Shown here in pieces: positions 16,041-24,041 of a stretch of DNA of 64,000 bases (positions within the stretch are counted from its first letter, which is position 1; the number at the start of each line of letters is the position of its first letter). A program made the translations under genes and the position numbers. This stretch comes from Bradyrhizobium sp. 139. Its GTDB lineage: Bacteria > Pseudomonadota > Alphaproteobacteria > Rhizobiales > Xanthobacteraceae. The notes below the pieces were generated by a model. That model saw only the letters and a program-made list of their open reading frames with translations, had not been told where the DNA came from and ran no database searches. The DNA is taken from contig NZ_JADPKS010000050.1 of assembly GCF_023074175.1 (NCBI RefSeq), positions 1-64,000 on the forward strand. The letters run 5' to 3'.

Positions 16041-16394
16041 CTAGACCGCGTCCGCCGGTACGAAGCAACTGATGATGATGGCACTGCGGTGGTGGACGTA
16101 CCACACCACGGCCTGACCGACCGGATTGCCGCGATCCCGGATGACGGCGCGTTCGGGCACCTCCATCCACTGCCCCTCGATCGGCACCCAATAGTTGCCG
16201 TCGCGCACGTCGTATTCGGTGCGATGGCCGTCGGAGACGTCGCAGCAGGGCACGCCGTTCGGTGCAATCACGCTCTTGAACCAGGTGCGGATGTCGGGCG
16301 GAACGTGATCGTATTGCCCGTTGTCGAACGCGAACGCGGCGCTCGTCAGCGCCGTCATTGCGGCCAGCCAAACGCACAGTGCGAGCCTGTGCAT
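16041..16394 (-). CDS. Small secreted protein of unknown function
   Basis: The 117-residue protein has a signal peptide (MHRLALCVWLAAMTALTSAAFA, cleavage near residue 22). The mature part has FDNGQYDHVPPDIRTWFKSV, NGVPCCDVSDGHRTEYDVRDG and a closing VVWYVHHRSAIIISCFVPAD. Two adjacent cysteines plus one near the C-terminus suggest a disulfide. This pattern is familiar from short periplasmic proteins of Bradyrhizobium, but I know of no function. It stands alone. Confidence 0.8.
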   Translation of the reverse strand: MHRLALCVWLAAMTALTSAAFAFDNGQYDHVPPDIRTWFKSVIAPNGVPCCDVSDGHRTEYDVRDGNYWVPIEGQWMEVPERAVIRDRGNPVGQAVVWYVHHRSAIIISCFVPADAV

Positions 16395-16533
16395 GCGATC
16401 CTCCTCACCGCGTCTCGATTCTAGTTGTTGCGATTAAGCCCGAGCTGTCAGCGCATTGCATGCTCAAATAATATGCGGCGCCGTGGCGCCGCATTTGATG
16501 CGTTGCGATATGAGGGATGCGCAGTCCGCCGCC

Positions 16534-16665
16534 TCACATCGGCCGTTGCGGCGCGGTTTGCAGCAATTGCCGGACCTGCTCGCTGTAGAACTTTGCATTG
16601 CCGGTGGTGCCGTGGCCGCGCGTCTCGGTGCTCGCCTCGTAGTCGGCGGCCGCGTTGCGGGGACC
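16534..16665 (-). pseudogene. Possible C-terminal gene remnant (about 43 residues, no start codon)
   Basis: On the minus strand the frame from just below TAA (16668-16666) to TGA (16536-16534) reads RNAAADYEASTETRGHG...FYSEQVRQLL and ends QRPM. It looks like the end of a real protein but has no start codon after the upstream stop. It lies in a 347-base gap (16395-16741) that otherwise holds nothing I recognise. It could be the tail of a deleted gene or a chance open frame in GC-rich DNA. Confidence 0.3.
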
Positions 16666-16741
16666 TTACCAGAAGTGTCCGGAAGGATGTAGGATTTCGG
16701 TTCGGTCGATCGTCTTTGAGGGAAACATCAGGAGAGAGTGC

Positions 16742-17008
16742 ATGTGCCGCAACATCAAGACGCTGTTCAACTTCGAGCCGCCGGCGACGGAGGACGAGAT
16801 CCATGCCTCGGCCTTGCAGTTCGTGCGCAAACTGTCCGGCTTCAACAAGCCGTCGCAGGCCAATGAGGCGGCGTTCAACCGCGCCGTGGTTGAAGTCTCG
16901 GAGGCCGCGCGAAAACTGCTGACCTCGCTGCACACCCATGCGCCGACGCGCGACCGTGAGGTCGAGGCGGAAAGGGCCAAGGAGCGCTCGCGGCTGCGGT
17001 TCGGTTAG
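16742..17008 (+). CDS. DUF2277 family protein
   Basis: The 88-residue protein starts MCRNIKTLFNFEPPATEDEI, which is diagnostic of DUF2277, a small, widely conserved family of unknown function. The N-terminal Met-Cys-Arg-Asn is invariant in the family as I recall. The remainder is helical and charged (VRKLSGFNKPSQANEAAF), with an Arg/Glu-rich tail. The ATG at 16742 has AGGAGAG about nine bases upstream. It is followed by a small membrane protein at 17104. Confidence 0.92.
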   Translation: MCRNIKTLFNFEPPATEDEIHASALQFVRKLSGFNKPSQANEAAFNRAVVEVSEAARKLLTSLHTHAPTRDREVEAERAKERSRLRFG

Positions 17009-17103
17009 CCAGTCTCCTGCGCCGTTCCGTGATCTGGCTCACGGTGAGAGCGGCCTCGACTTGCGAGGATGTCTGCCGGGATTTGACAACCCGGAGCACC
17101 AAC

Positions 17104-17325
17104 ATGAACCGCCCCCTTCTTCCCCTGAAAGCAGGTGCCATCGTCTTTACGCTGCTGTGGACCGCGTGGATGATGTGGTGGAGCGGCTCGTTCTCGAGCG
17201 CGAACGTCGTGATCCTCGCCTTGTGCGGCGCGGCGGTCGGTTATCTCTGGTACCGCGCCATGCGCTGGCAGTTCGAGCGCATGGGGATGCTGCCGCGCAA
17301 GGATGATTCATCTCATGCTTCTTGA
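17104..17325 (+). CDS. Small two-helix membrane protein
   Basis: The 73-residue protein has two hydrophobic segments (about 9-29 and 33-53: AGAIVFTLLWTAWMMWW and VVILALCGAAVGYLWY). A basic, cytosolic-looking tail (MRWQFERMGMLPRKDD) follows. The start at 17104 puts the first helix after a short basic N-terminus. No family is recognised. It lies 95 bases downstream of the DUF2277 gene on the same strand. Confidence 0.72.
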   Translation: MNRPLLPLKAGAIVFTLLWTAWMMWWSGSFSSANVVILALCGAAVGYLWYRAMRWQFERMGMLPRKDDSSHAS

Positions 17326-17508
17326 CCGAGGCCCAGCCCCGGGCGTCCTGCTCGCGCTGCCGGCGATGTTGGTCCCAGGCGTCGAAGAGCTGGTCCAGCC
17401 ATGGCAGCACTTAGCGGCGTTTGACGACGGCAGCAATTCCGACCGCGCATCGCGCCGGGCCTGATCAACATCAATCAGCGGTACCGATCGACGTCACGCC
17501 GCCGCGCG

Positions 17509-17757
17509 CTAATCCTGATAGGCGGGCACGTCGATACCAGAGGCGGCATAGAGCCTGATCTTGTTGCGCAGCGTGCGCACCGACAGGCCGAGCACGCGCG
17601 ATGCGCGCGTGCGGTTGCCGTCGCAGCGTGCGAGCGTCTGGAGCACGAGCTCGCGCTCGACCTCGTCGACGGTCGCGCCGATCAACAGCGGAACGATCTG
17701 GTTGGGGGCAAGGAATTGCGCGCCCGGCTCGGACGCAGCGACATGAACAGTGGTCAT
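17509..17757 (-). CDS. Small Fis-type helix-turn-helix protein
   Basis: The 82-residue protein has an N-terminal part without known features and a C-terminal Fis/HTH_8 domain (DEVERELVLQTLARCDGNRT then RASRVLGLSVRTLRNKIRLY). This is the DNA-binding end of NtrC/FlbD-type activators. The sigma-54 interaction and receiver domains are absent, so it cannot act as a classical enhancer-binding protein and may work as a nucleoid-type or regulatory Fis-like factor. The ATG at 17757 is chosen because GGAGG lies seven bases upstream; GTG and TTG codons lie within that spacer. Confidence 0.82.
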   Translation of the reverse strand: MTTVHVAASEPGAQFLAPNQIVPLLIGATVDEVERELVLQTLARCDGNRTRASRVLGLSVRTLRNKIRLYAASGIDVPAYQD

Positions 17758-17972
17758 CAACACACCTCCCGATCAACGCCCGCTTCCGTCTTTGGAAGCG
17801 ATCGAGAACAACGGCCCCCAAGCCGTAGATCTACGGTGAGCGGGTTTGGTTAATGAAAGGTTAATCGCGGGGCCATCGCACCAATTGACCTCAGGAATGC
17901 CGCGAAGCGGCCGCGATTGGCACGAGATGCATAGCGATGCGGGCCGATCTCTCTCGGCCCACATCGCCTCGC

Positions 17973-18740
17973 TCACACCGTCCTGTATCCGCCATCCACC
18001 ATCACGATCGTTCCCGTGACATAAGCCGACAGATCGGACGCAAGAAAGATGGCGGGACCGACGATGTCCTCGGGCTTGCCGGTGCGCGCCAGCGGCGTGT
18101 GATCGACGAAGGCCTGCACCAGCGCCGGATTGGTCGCGCGCACGTTGGCGTTGATGTTGGTCTCGATGAAGCCCGGCCCGATTGCGTTGACGCGCACGCC
18201 TTCCTTGCCGAGCTCGACCGCAAGCGCCTTGGTGAAGCCGAGCACGCCGTGCTTCGAGGTTGTGTAAGCCACCGAGCTCGGCGTGCGCAGATGCACGAAG
18301 GACTGGATCGAGCCGATATTGACGATGCGGCCCTTAGCTGCCCGCAGCGGAGCCAGGAACGCCTGCGTCATGTTGAAGACGCCGTTGAGGTTGAGCGAAA
18401 TGATGTCGTTCCAGTCCTTCGCCACCGTCTCCGTCTCCGCGGTGAAGGCATTGCGGCGGGTGATGCCGGCATTGTTGACGAGGATCGAGACCTGCCCGAC
18501 CTTATCGGCGACCTGCTTGGCGAGCGCAAAGCAGTCCTCGCGCTTTGTCACGTCGAGCGCAAAGCTCTCGGCCTTGCCGCCGGCCTTGCGGATCTCCTGG
18601 GCGGCTTCCGCGACGGTGTCCGCGTTGACGTCGAGCAGGACCACCTGCGCGCCCTCGCGCGCGTAGCCGGCCGCGATTGCCCGGCCGATGCCGGAACCGG
18701 CGCCCGTGACGACGGCGATGTGGTTAGCGAGCAGTGCCAT
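17973..18740 (-). CDS. Short-chain dehydrogenase/reductase (FabG-like)
   Basis: The 255-residue protein is a classical SDR. The cofactor motif TGAGSGIG is at residues 12-19, NNAG at 89-92, catalytic Ser144, Tyr159 and Lys163 (YTTSK), and the C-terminal VDGGY. The IGPGFIETN block and length fit the 3-oxoacyl-ACP reductase or 2-deoxy-gluconate dehydrogenase-like group. The substrate is not deducible and no fatty-acid genes are adjacent. The start is the ATG at 18740. It is separated from the divergent J-domain gene by 111 bases, which must hold both promoters. Confidence 0.93.
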   Translation of the reverse strand: MALLANHIAVVTGAGSGIGRAIAAGYAREGAQVVLLDVNADTVAEAAQEIRKAGGKAESFALDVTKREDCFALAKQVADKVGQVSILVNNAGITRRNAFTAETETVAKDWNDIISLNLNGVFNMTQAFLAPLRAAKGRIVNIGSIQSFVHLRTPSSVAYTTSKHGVLGFTKALAVELGKEGVRVNAIGPGFIETNINANVRATNPALVQAFVDHTPLARTGKPEDIVGPAIFLASDLSAYVTGTIVMVDGGYRTV

Positions 18741-18851
18741 GACAATTTCCTCCCGATTTCGCTTCTAAGTTTCATGAAAGCCTAACTCGAAATTAAGGGG
18801 TCGGAAACGGCGGCCTTGGCATACTGATCGTGATTGCTAAACGTTGCGCGC

Positions 18852-19337
18852 ATGATGGGACGGCTTGAATCCTGGAAACTCGCTCTCGAACGCCTGCGGT
18901 CGGCGCCGTCTGCCGACTGGGCCGAGGCCGGCCGGCTGGTCGCCGAGATCGTGCGGATGAGCCCTGACGCCACGCTGCGCCAGGCAGCCGAGCAGGCGCT
19001 TGCCGTGCTGCGCCAGGCCGTGGACAATGACGATCACGGCGTCGCGCTGGCGGCCCGGCGCCGCGTCGGCGTGGTGCTCGAGGTCGTTCACGACCTGACG
19101 GCGCCGCGCTTCGGCCGCCGCAACGCCGCGCCGAAGAAGCTCTCCCGCGAGGATCGTGCCCGCAGGATGCTCGGCCTGCCGCTCGCCGTGCAGCTCACCT
19201 GCGAGGACATCAACAAGGCCTATCGCCGCGCGGCCAAAGGCATGCACCCCGACCAGGGCGGCAGCGCGGAAGCCTTTATCGATCTCGCCGCCGCGCGCGA
19301 CATCCTCATCCATCCCGGTGCGCACAAGGACGCGTGA
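18852..19337 (+). CDS. J-domain (DnaJ-like) protein
   Basis: The 161-residue protein has a helical N-terminal region (about 1-100) and a C-terminal J-domain. The J-domain has the HPD motif at residues 132-134 (YRRAAKGMHPDQGGSAEAF) that stimulates Hsp70 ATPase. Gly/Phe and zinc regions are absent, so it is a class III J-protein, probably guiding DnaK to a specific client. Placement of the J-domain at the C-terminus is less common. Two ATGs are adjacent (18852 and 18855); the first is used. It is divergent from the SDR gene. Confidence 0.85.
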   Translation: MMGRLESWKLALERLRSAPSADWAEAGRLVAEIVRMSPDATLRQAAEQALAVLRQAVDNDDHGVALAARRRVGVVLEVVHDLTAPRFGRRNAAPKKLSREDRARRMLGLPLAVQLTCEDINKAYRRAAKGMHPDQGGSAEAFIDLAAARDILIHPGAHKDA

Positions 19338-19418
19338 GCGCAACAATCGTGGGCTGCAAAAGAAGAAGGCGGATCGCTCGCGCGACCCGCCGCTTCAATT
19401 CGATCTGTGATGTAAGGC

Positions 19419-19679
19419 TCAGAGCGTGCAGCGGCGCTCCGCGCGCAGCTTGATCTGGACGTCCGAAGCCGCGGCGAAGGTCGGGAGCGGCTTGCTGACG
19501 ATCTTGTAGGTCGACACCCCCCACTGGAACGGCTTGTACTTCAGATCCTCGTTCCAGACCTGGCAGATGCCGGTGTTGTCCCAGCGGATCACGTAATAGC
19601 CGACAGCAGCCGAGGCCGGCACGGCGAAGACGGAGGTGGCGATGCCGGCAACGGCACAGAGGGCCAGAACGCGACGCAT
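19419..19679 (-). CDS. Small secreted protein of unknown function
   Basis: The 86-residue protein has a signal peptide (MRRVLALCAVAGIATSVFAVPASA, cleavage near residue 24). A compact mature domain follows: VGYYVIRWDNTGICQVWNEDL, KYKPFQWGVSTYKIVSKPLP and a closing AERRCTL. Two cysteines could form a disulfide. The ATG at 19679 has AAGGAGAT just upstream. A tandem 15-base repeat sits in the leader at 19693-19725. No family with known function is recognised. Confidence 0.82.
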   Translation of the reverse strand: MRRVLALCAVAGIATSVFAVPASAAVGYYVIRWDNTGICQVWNEDLKYKPFQWGVSTYKIVSKPLPTFAAASDVQIKLRAERRCTL

Positions 19680-19692
19680 GAAATATCTCCTT

Positions 19693-19725
19693 GGGAAGTG
19701 TGACCCGGTGGGGAAGTGTGACCCG
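19693..19725. repeat. Tandem 15-base repeat in the leader of the small secreted gene
   Basis: GGGAAGTGTGACCCG occurs at 19693-19707 and 19711-19725, one 18-base period apart, 14 bases before the start codon of the minus-strand gene at 19679. The spacing of nearly two helical turns would suit a DNA-binding dimer or an RNA feature. No known operator matches. Confidence 0.6.
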
Positions 19726-19848
19726 AAAATTCGTGCGGTAAAAGCAAGGCCTTTGCAAGCCGAGGAGCGGCCGTTCACGGATATGTCAGACGGAGCCGCG
19801 CACTTGGTTTGGCCGAGTGCCCGACAAGTCACACGCGCCAGGCGCGGC

Positions 19849-20232
19849 TCACTTCGAAAGCGCGGCCACCGCCTCGATCTCGATCAGCATTTTTGGATCG
19901 GGCAGCGCCTGCACCACGCAGGTGGTGCGCGCCGGGTAGGGCGGCGGGCCGAAGGCGCCGGCATAGAGTGCGTTCATCGCGGCGACATCGGAGGCGCGGG
20001 TCAGGAGCACGTTGACCTTGACGAGATTGCGGAACGTCGCCCCGGCCTCGTCCAGCACGCGCCTGATGTTGACGACGACGTTGGCGAACTGCGCCTCGAA
20101 ACCGTCCGGCAACGCGCCACCGGCGTCGAAGCCGGGAATGCCGGAGACGAACAGGAGATCGCCGGCACGCGTCGCAAAGGACAGCGGCGGCGCCTTCACG
20201 TGCGGCGGGGGCGCGAAATGCTGGATCGGCAT
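19849..20232 (-). CDS. RidA family protein (YjgF/YER057c/UK114)
   Basis: The 127-residue protein belongs to the RidA superfamily, whose best-known members hydrolyse reactive enamine/imine intermediates from PLP enzymes. It has LLFVSGIPGFDAGGALPDG, VVVNIRRVLDEAGATFRNLVKVNVLLT and a closing DPKMLIEIEAVAAL, which define the fold. An arginine equivalent to the catalytic Arg105 of RidA is in YPARTTCVV. The start at 20232 is preceded by GAGGTGATCCC. The length is normal. Confidence 0.92.
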   Translation of the reverse strand: MPIQHFAPPPHVKAPPLSFATRAGDLLFVSGIPGFDAGGALPDGFEAQFANVVVNIRRVLDEAGATFRNLVKVNVLLTRASDVAAMNALYAGAFGPPPYPARTTCVVQALPDPKMLIEIEAVAALSK

Positions 20233-20329
20233 GGGATCACCTCGGATGAAACGGTCGCGGACACCCATGAGCCTAGCGACATGCGGGGGACTTGCAATCG
20301 GGATTGGATGGCAGCGCTGGCTGGCGCAA

Positions 20330-20450
20330 AACAAAAGCGCGAAAACAACCCCATGCACAGTAGCCATCAAGCAGAAATCATTGATCTTTTATCTGCTTCG
20401 GGAAAAACAAATAATCATTTGCTCCGTCGGGCAAAACAGGGGCAGAATGG
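20330..20450. other. AT-richer segment in a 486-base intergenic space
   Basis: Between the RidA gene (20232) and the gene at 20719 there is no convincing coding sequence. The part 20330-20450 is clearly richer in A and T than its surroundings (for example GAAATCATTGATCTTTTATC and AACAAATAATCATTTGCTC) and contains CCGTCGGGCAAAACAGG. I have a memory of similar phrases as dispersed sequences in Bradyrhizobium genomes, but only one copy is present here. Repeat 20490-20594 follows. Confidence 0.4.
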
Positions 20451-20489
20451 CATGATGGCAGTTGGGCGTCTTGTCGCGCCAAACTCCGC

Positions 20490-20594
20490 CGTCATGCGCC
20501 GGCTTGACCGGGGCATCCGGTACGCCGCGGCTTCTCGGTTCAATCACCGCCGTCTCCAGACTATTGGATCGCCCGGTTAAGCCGGGCGATGACA
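20490..20594. repeat. Dispersed inverted repeat (GTCATGCGCCGG... type)
   Basis: The left arm GTCATGCGCCGGCTTGACCGGGG and right arm GATCGCCCGGTTAAGCCGGGCGATGAC face each other across about 50 bases. The right part is nearly the same as the segment at 28691-28717 between thiG and thiS. Confidence 0.75.
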
Positions 20595-20718
20595 GTTGAG
20601 TGAGTTGCTACAGACCACGACTCACGCCCACCCCATCATGTTGCCGCCGCGATCCATCGGATACATTCGCTTCGTCTGATTCGATTTCCTCCTTGAAAAA
20701 TAGCCCCGGAGACGCCCC

Positions 20719-21153
20719 ATGAAGATCGCTACCACCTTCCGCGCCGCGCTGGTCGCCATTGCCGCTCTGGCCGGCCTTTCGACCTCGGCGATCGCCGATG
20801 GCGGCACCGTGGTGCTGACGATCTACAAGGCGGGCTGGATCATCGGCGGTTCCGGCGGCTCGGGCGTGCTGAACTTCCGCGGCCGCGCCTATTCGCTCTC
20901 GACCGGCGGGCTCGATTACGGCCTCGTCTTCGGCGGCTCCAAGACCGTGCTGCGCGGCCGTGTCTCCAACATCAATCGTCCCTCCGATGTCGCCGGCGTC
21001 TACGGCGCCGCCGGTGCTGGCCTTGCCATCGGCCGCGGCGCGCGAGCGATCGTGCTCACCAACCAGAAGGGCGCCGTGCTTGAGCTGACCGGCACGCAGG
21101 TCGGCCTGATGGCGAATGCGGATCTGAGCGGGCTTGCGATTACGATGCGGTAG
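20719..21153 (+). CDS. Small secreted glycine-rich protein, unknown function
   Basis: The 144-residue protein has a signal peptide (to about residue 26, ending SAIADGG). The mature domain alternates short beta strands with glycine turns: LTIYKAGWIIGGSGGSGVL, STGGLDYGLVFGGSKTVLRG, VAGVYGAAGAGLAIGRG and LELTGTQVGLMANADLSGLAI. It resembles the envelope proteins grouped as DUF1134/EipA in general layout, but I cannot confirm that without a profile search. The start is the ATG at 20719 directly after GAGACGCCCC, a weak ribosome-binding site. It is monocistronic, followed by a repeat. Confidence 0.78.
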   Translation: MKIATTFRAALVAIAALAGLSTSAIADGGTVVLTIYKAGWIIGGSGGSGVLNFRGRAYSLSTGGLDYGLVFGGSKTVLRGRVSNINRPSDVAGVYGAAGAGLAIGRGARAIVLTNQKGAVLELTGTQVGLMANADLSGLAITMR

Positions 21154-21166
21154 GAGCGGGTCGCGC

Positions 21167-21260
21167 AGGGTGGGCAAAGGCGCGCAAGCGCCGTGCCCAC
21201 CATCGGTGCCAGTACGATACGAAACGGTTGGTGGGCACGCTTCGCTTTGCCCACCCTACG
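21167..21260. repeat. Dispersed inverted repeat, GGGTGGGCAAAGGCGC type, copy 1
   Basis: GGGTGGGCAAAGGCGC..GTGCCCACC on the left pairs with GGTGGGCACGCTTCGCTTTGCCCACCC on the right. The same architecture recurs at 24121-24221. It overlaps the last codons of the minus-strand gene ending at 21256. Confidence 0.8.
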
Positions 21261-21951
21261 ATCCGCTCACCGCTGCATGAATCCGCTGGCAATGCGTGAC
21301 GAGATTCTCGTGCGCGTCGACGAAGGCTTTCAGCGGCGTCGGGATCGGCAGGAAGTAGATGTTGGCGATGAAGCCGTAGATGCCGGCATCGATGCTGGTC
21401 GGCGCGGCGCCATGCACGAAGCCGGCCGCAGGCACGATCTCGGCCAGGACCTGCAGATCGGCCAACCCCCGCGCGTAGGCCTGCTCGGGCGTGTAGCGGC
21501 CGATGCCCTGGAAACGATAACGCTGCGCGTTATACGCCTTTGCCTTCTTCAGCCCTTCGGCATCGATTTGCGGATGCTGTGCAATGAACGCGTCGCGGAA
21601 CGCCGGGTAATAGCGCTCGTCCTGCCAGCGTGAATACGACATCACCCAGTAGAGATCATCCAGCATGCGGGTGACGAGGTGATTGGTGCGGCGCTGCTGC
21701 GGTGAGAGGCCGGCATCGATGGTCAGGCGATATTTGGCGATGGCATGCGCGATGATCGTTTCGCTGTCGCCGATGGTCTCGCCGTCGTCGACCACGTAGG
21801 GAAGCTGCCCGCGCGGGGCTGACGAGGCGTCGAACAGGTGCTCGTGCACGAATGCGACGCCGGCGAGCTTGAAGAAGGCGTAGACCTTGAGGCCATAGCC
21901 GTTGTTGTCGGCGACGCCGAACAGTTTTGGGTAGGAATAGAGGGTTAGCAT
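21256..21951 (-). CDS. Glutathione S-transferase-family protein
   Basis: The 231-residue protein has an N-terminal thioredoxin-like fold (MLTLYSYPKLFGVADNNGYGLKVYAFFKLAGVAF, then QLPYVVDDGETIGDSETII). The Pro-Tyr-Val and Glu-Ser/Asp-Ser positions are those that bind glutathione in GSTs. The all-helical C-terminal domain has conserved SIDAGIYGFIANI. The N-terminal residue normally acting as Ser/Cys/Tyr catalyst is not clear. The ATG at 21951 is chosen; the frame continues upstream into the next gene. The substrate is unknown. Confidence 0.88.
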   Translation of the reverse strand: MLTLYSYPKLFGVADNNGYGLKVYAFFKLAGVAFVHEHLFDASSAPRGQLPYVVDDGETIGDSETIIAHAIAKYRLTIDAGLSPQQRRTNHLVTRMLDDLYWVMSYSRWQDERYYPAFRDAFIAQHPQIDAEGLKKAKAYNAQRYRFQGIGRYTPEQAYARGLADLQVLAEIVPAAGFVHGAAPTSIDAGIYGFIANIYFLPIPTPLKAFVDAHENLVTHCQRIHAAVSGS

Positions 21952-21962
21952 GATCGCTCCCT

Positions 21963-22355
21963 TCAGCGCGATGGCACCTTGGCTTGCTGCTCCGTCGTGA
22001 CCGCCCGCGCAGCCTTGCTGGCGCGGATCATCAGAAATGCTCCGGAAAAACCCGGCAGCCGCCAGCGCCCGTCGATCTCGGTCGCATCCGCATTCACCAC
22101 GCCTTCGTAGTGGACCGTGTCGAAGCCGTAGCCGGGCGGCTCGTAGCGCTTGACGAACGAGACGCTGCTGCTGGAGCGCTGGCCCGCGATCGAGGCATTG
22201 TGGGTTCGCAGCGGGCAATTCGGATTGGAGCACGGCTCGGTCACGCTGCCGCTGACGGCGCCGCCGGCTTCGACCAGCGTCGCGGTGAACGTGACCATTC
22301 CCGTGCCCGGCTGAATGTAGCTGCCGTTCCAGACACCCGAGAGATCATCGCTCAT
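21963..22355 (-). CDS. Hypothetical protein with lipocalin/META-like beta-barrel look
   Basis: The 130-residue protein starts MSDDLSGVWNGSYIQPGTGM and continues with alternating strands (VTFTATLVEAGGAVSGSVTEP, VSFVKRYEPPGYGFDTVHYEG, IDGRWRLPGFSGAFLMIRAS). This pattern of G-x-W at the start and repeated short strands is typical of small beta-barrel proteins that measure or bind small ligands. There are two cysteines (PCSNPNCP). It lies 11 bases upstream of the GST gene on the same strand, so the two are probably co-transcribed. No named family can be assigned. Confidence 0.78.
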   Translation of the reverse strand: MSDDLSGVWNGSYIQPGTGMVTFTATLVEAGGAVSGSVTEPCSNPNCPLRTHNASIAGQRSSSSVSFVKRYEPPGYGFDTVHYEGVVNADATEIDGRWRLPGFSGAFLMIRASKAARAVTTEQQAKVPSR

Positions 22356-22567
22356 TGCGGCGGCTTCCTGGAGTGACCCGAGCCGGTCGCCCCGGCTGTT
22401 CCACCTGAAGTCGTATCGCCGCAGTGACGGGCTTGCAACAATTCCGCGCTTTGTGCGCGATGTCCTTCGACCGGAGGACGATGGCATGGTCGCTGGTTTG
22501 TCCCCGACAACTTCGCCCGAGTTCGCTATACTCCAGATCCTGGTGACCTCGGCAAGATGGAAATCGT

Positions 22568-23296
22568 ATGGCGAGAGAATTGGACGGCAAGGTTGCGGCC
22601 GTGACCGGGGCTGCGTCGGGCATCGGATTGGCCAGCACCGAGGCGATGTTGGCTGCGGGCGCGCGCGTGGTGATGGTCGACCGCGACGAGGCCGCGCTGA
22701 AGGCGCTCTGCGACAAGCACGGCGACGCAGTGATCCCGCTGCTCGTCGACCTGCTGAACCCGAAAGACTGCGCAACGCTGCTGCCGCGCGTTCTGGAGAA
22801 GGCTGGCCAGCTCGACATCCTGCATGCGAATGCGGGGACGTATGTCGGTGGCGATCTGGTCGATGCCGACATCATGGCGATCGACCGCATGCTCAACCTG
22901 AATGTCAACGTCGGGATGAAAAACGTGCACGACGTGCTGCCCCACATGATCGCGCGCCGGACCGGCGACATCATCGTCACGAGTTCCCTGACGGCCCATT
23001 TTCCGACGCCGTGGGAGCCGGTCTATGCGTCGTCCAAATGGGCGATCAACTGCTTTGTCCAGACGGTGCGGCGCCAGGTCTTCAAGCACGGCATCCGCGT
23101 CGGCTCGATCTCGCCCGGCCCGGTCGTCAGCGCCCTGCTCGCGGACTGGCCGCCGGAGAAGCTCAGGGAAGCCAAGGAATCGGGGAGCCTGCTGGAGGCC
23201 AGCGAAGTGGCCGACGTGGTGATGTTCATGTTAACGCGGCCACGCGGCATGACAATTCGTGACGTAGTGATGCTGCCGACCAATTTCGATCTTTAG
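22568..23296 (+). CDS. SDR oxidoreductase resembling ribitol 2-dehydrogenase
   Basis: The 242-residue protein is a classical SDR with the TGAASGIG motif at 13-20, catalytic Ser139 or Ser140, Tyr153 and Lys157 (YASSK), and HANAG replacing NNAG. The blocks LDILHANAGTYVGG, SISPGPVVSALLADWPPEKL and the C-terminal IRDVVMLPTNFDL closely resemble Klebsiella ribitol 2-dehydrogenase as I remember it. Its substrate may therefore be a pentitol or related polyol. No polyol transporter or kinase is adjacent, so this remains inference. Confidence 0.9.
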   Translation: MARELDGKVAAVTGAASGIGLASTEAMLAAGARVVMVDRDEAALKALCDKHGDAVIPLLVDLLNPKDCATLLPRVLEKAGQLDILHANAGTYVGGDLVDADIMAIDRMLNLNVNVGMKNVHDVLPHMIARRTGDIIVTSSLTAHFPTPWEPVYASSKWAINCFVQTVRRQVFKHGIRVGSISPGPVVSALLADWPPEKLREAKESGSLLEASEVADVVMFMLTRPRGMTIRDVVMLPTNFDL

Positions 23297-23310
23297 AGCG
23301 CCGACCGACC

Positions 23311-23964
23311 TTACGAACCCTTCGATGCGGCCATGAAAACCGCCAATTGAGCCTCGAACGCACGCCTGAAGGCCGGCCGGGCTTCGCCGCGGGCGACATA
23401 GGCGGAGAGATCAGGATATTCGTCCAGCAGGCCCGATGCGCTCAACCTGCGCAGCACCGTCACCATCATGAGATCGCCGGCGCTGAACGCGCCATCGAGC
23501 CAGTCGGCGTCGCCGAGGCGGCGGGACAATTCGCCGAGCCTGATACGGACGCGATCCTTCAGGACAGGCAGGCGCTCCTCATACCAGCTTCTGTCGCGCT
23601 CGAACAGCATGGCCATCCCGAGATCGACGATCGGCGGCTCCAGCGTGCTCAGCGCGGCAAACATCCATGCGATCGCGCGGGCCCGGGCATTCGCATCATC
23701 AGGCAGCAGCCCGGCGTGGCGCTCGGCGATGTGGAGCACGATCGCGCCGGACTCGAACAGGGCGAGATCGCCGTCCTCGTACGTCGGAATCTGCCCGAAC
23801 GGATGCCGCGCACGGTGCGCGGGCGCCTTCATGTCCTCGAACGACACGAGCCGCACATCATAGGGCTGGCCCACCTCTTCGAGCGCCCAGCGCACCCGCA
23901 TGTCGCGCGCCTGTCCTCTGCCGCGGTCGGGCGAGCTTTCGAAGGCGGTGATGGTGGGGGGCAT
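23311..23964 (-). CDS. Glutathione S-transferase family protein
   Basis: The 217-residue protein has a thioredoxin-like N-terminus (MPPTITAFESSPDRGRGQARDMRVRWALEEVGQPYDV) with GQIPTYEDGDLALFESGAIVLHIAE, the glutathione site with Pro and Glu-Ser. The helical C-terminal domain has FSAGDLMMVTVLRRL. Length and motifs fit bacterial GSTs of the YfcG/YghU-like broad group. The start at 23964 is preferred because it begins the thioredoxin fold; the frame is open far upstream. It is convergent with the SDR gene at 22568. Confidence 0.92.
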   Translation of the reverse strand: MPPTITAFESSPDRGRGQARDMRVRWALEEVGQPYDVRLVSFEDMKAPAHRARHPFGQIPTYEDGDLALFESGAIVLHIAERHAGLLPDDANARARAIAWMFAALSTLEPPIVDLGMAMLFERDRSWYEERLPVLKDRVRIRLGELSRRLGDADWLDGAFSAGDLMMVTVLRRLSASGLLDEYPDLSAYVARGEARPAFRRAFEAQLAVFMAASKGS

Positions 23965-24041
23965 TGGAGGTCTCCGAGTTGGTCGCGCGTTGTGTCGAGG
24001 ACGAACGACGGGGGCGGATTCCGACAGGCTATTTCGTTTTC

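Noticed and set aside
19636..20580. A 314-residue plus-strand open frame across the RidA gene
   Set aside because: It is antisense to RidA and the secreted protein gene, uses unlikely amino-acid composition (many Arg/His/Gln) and has no start signal.
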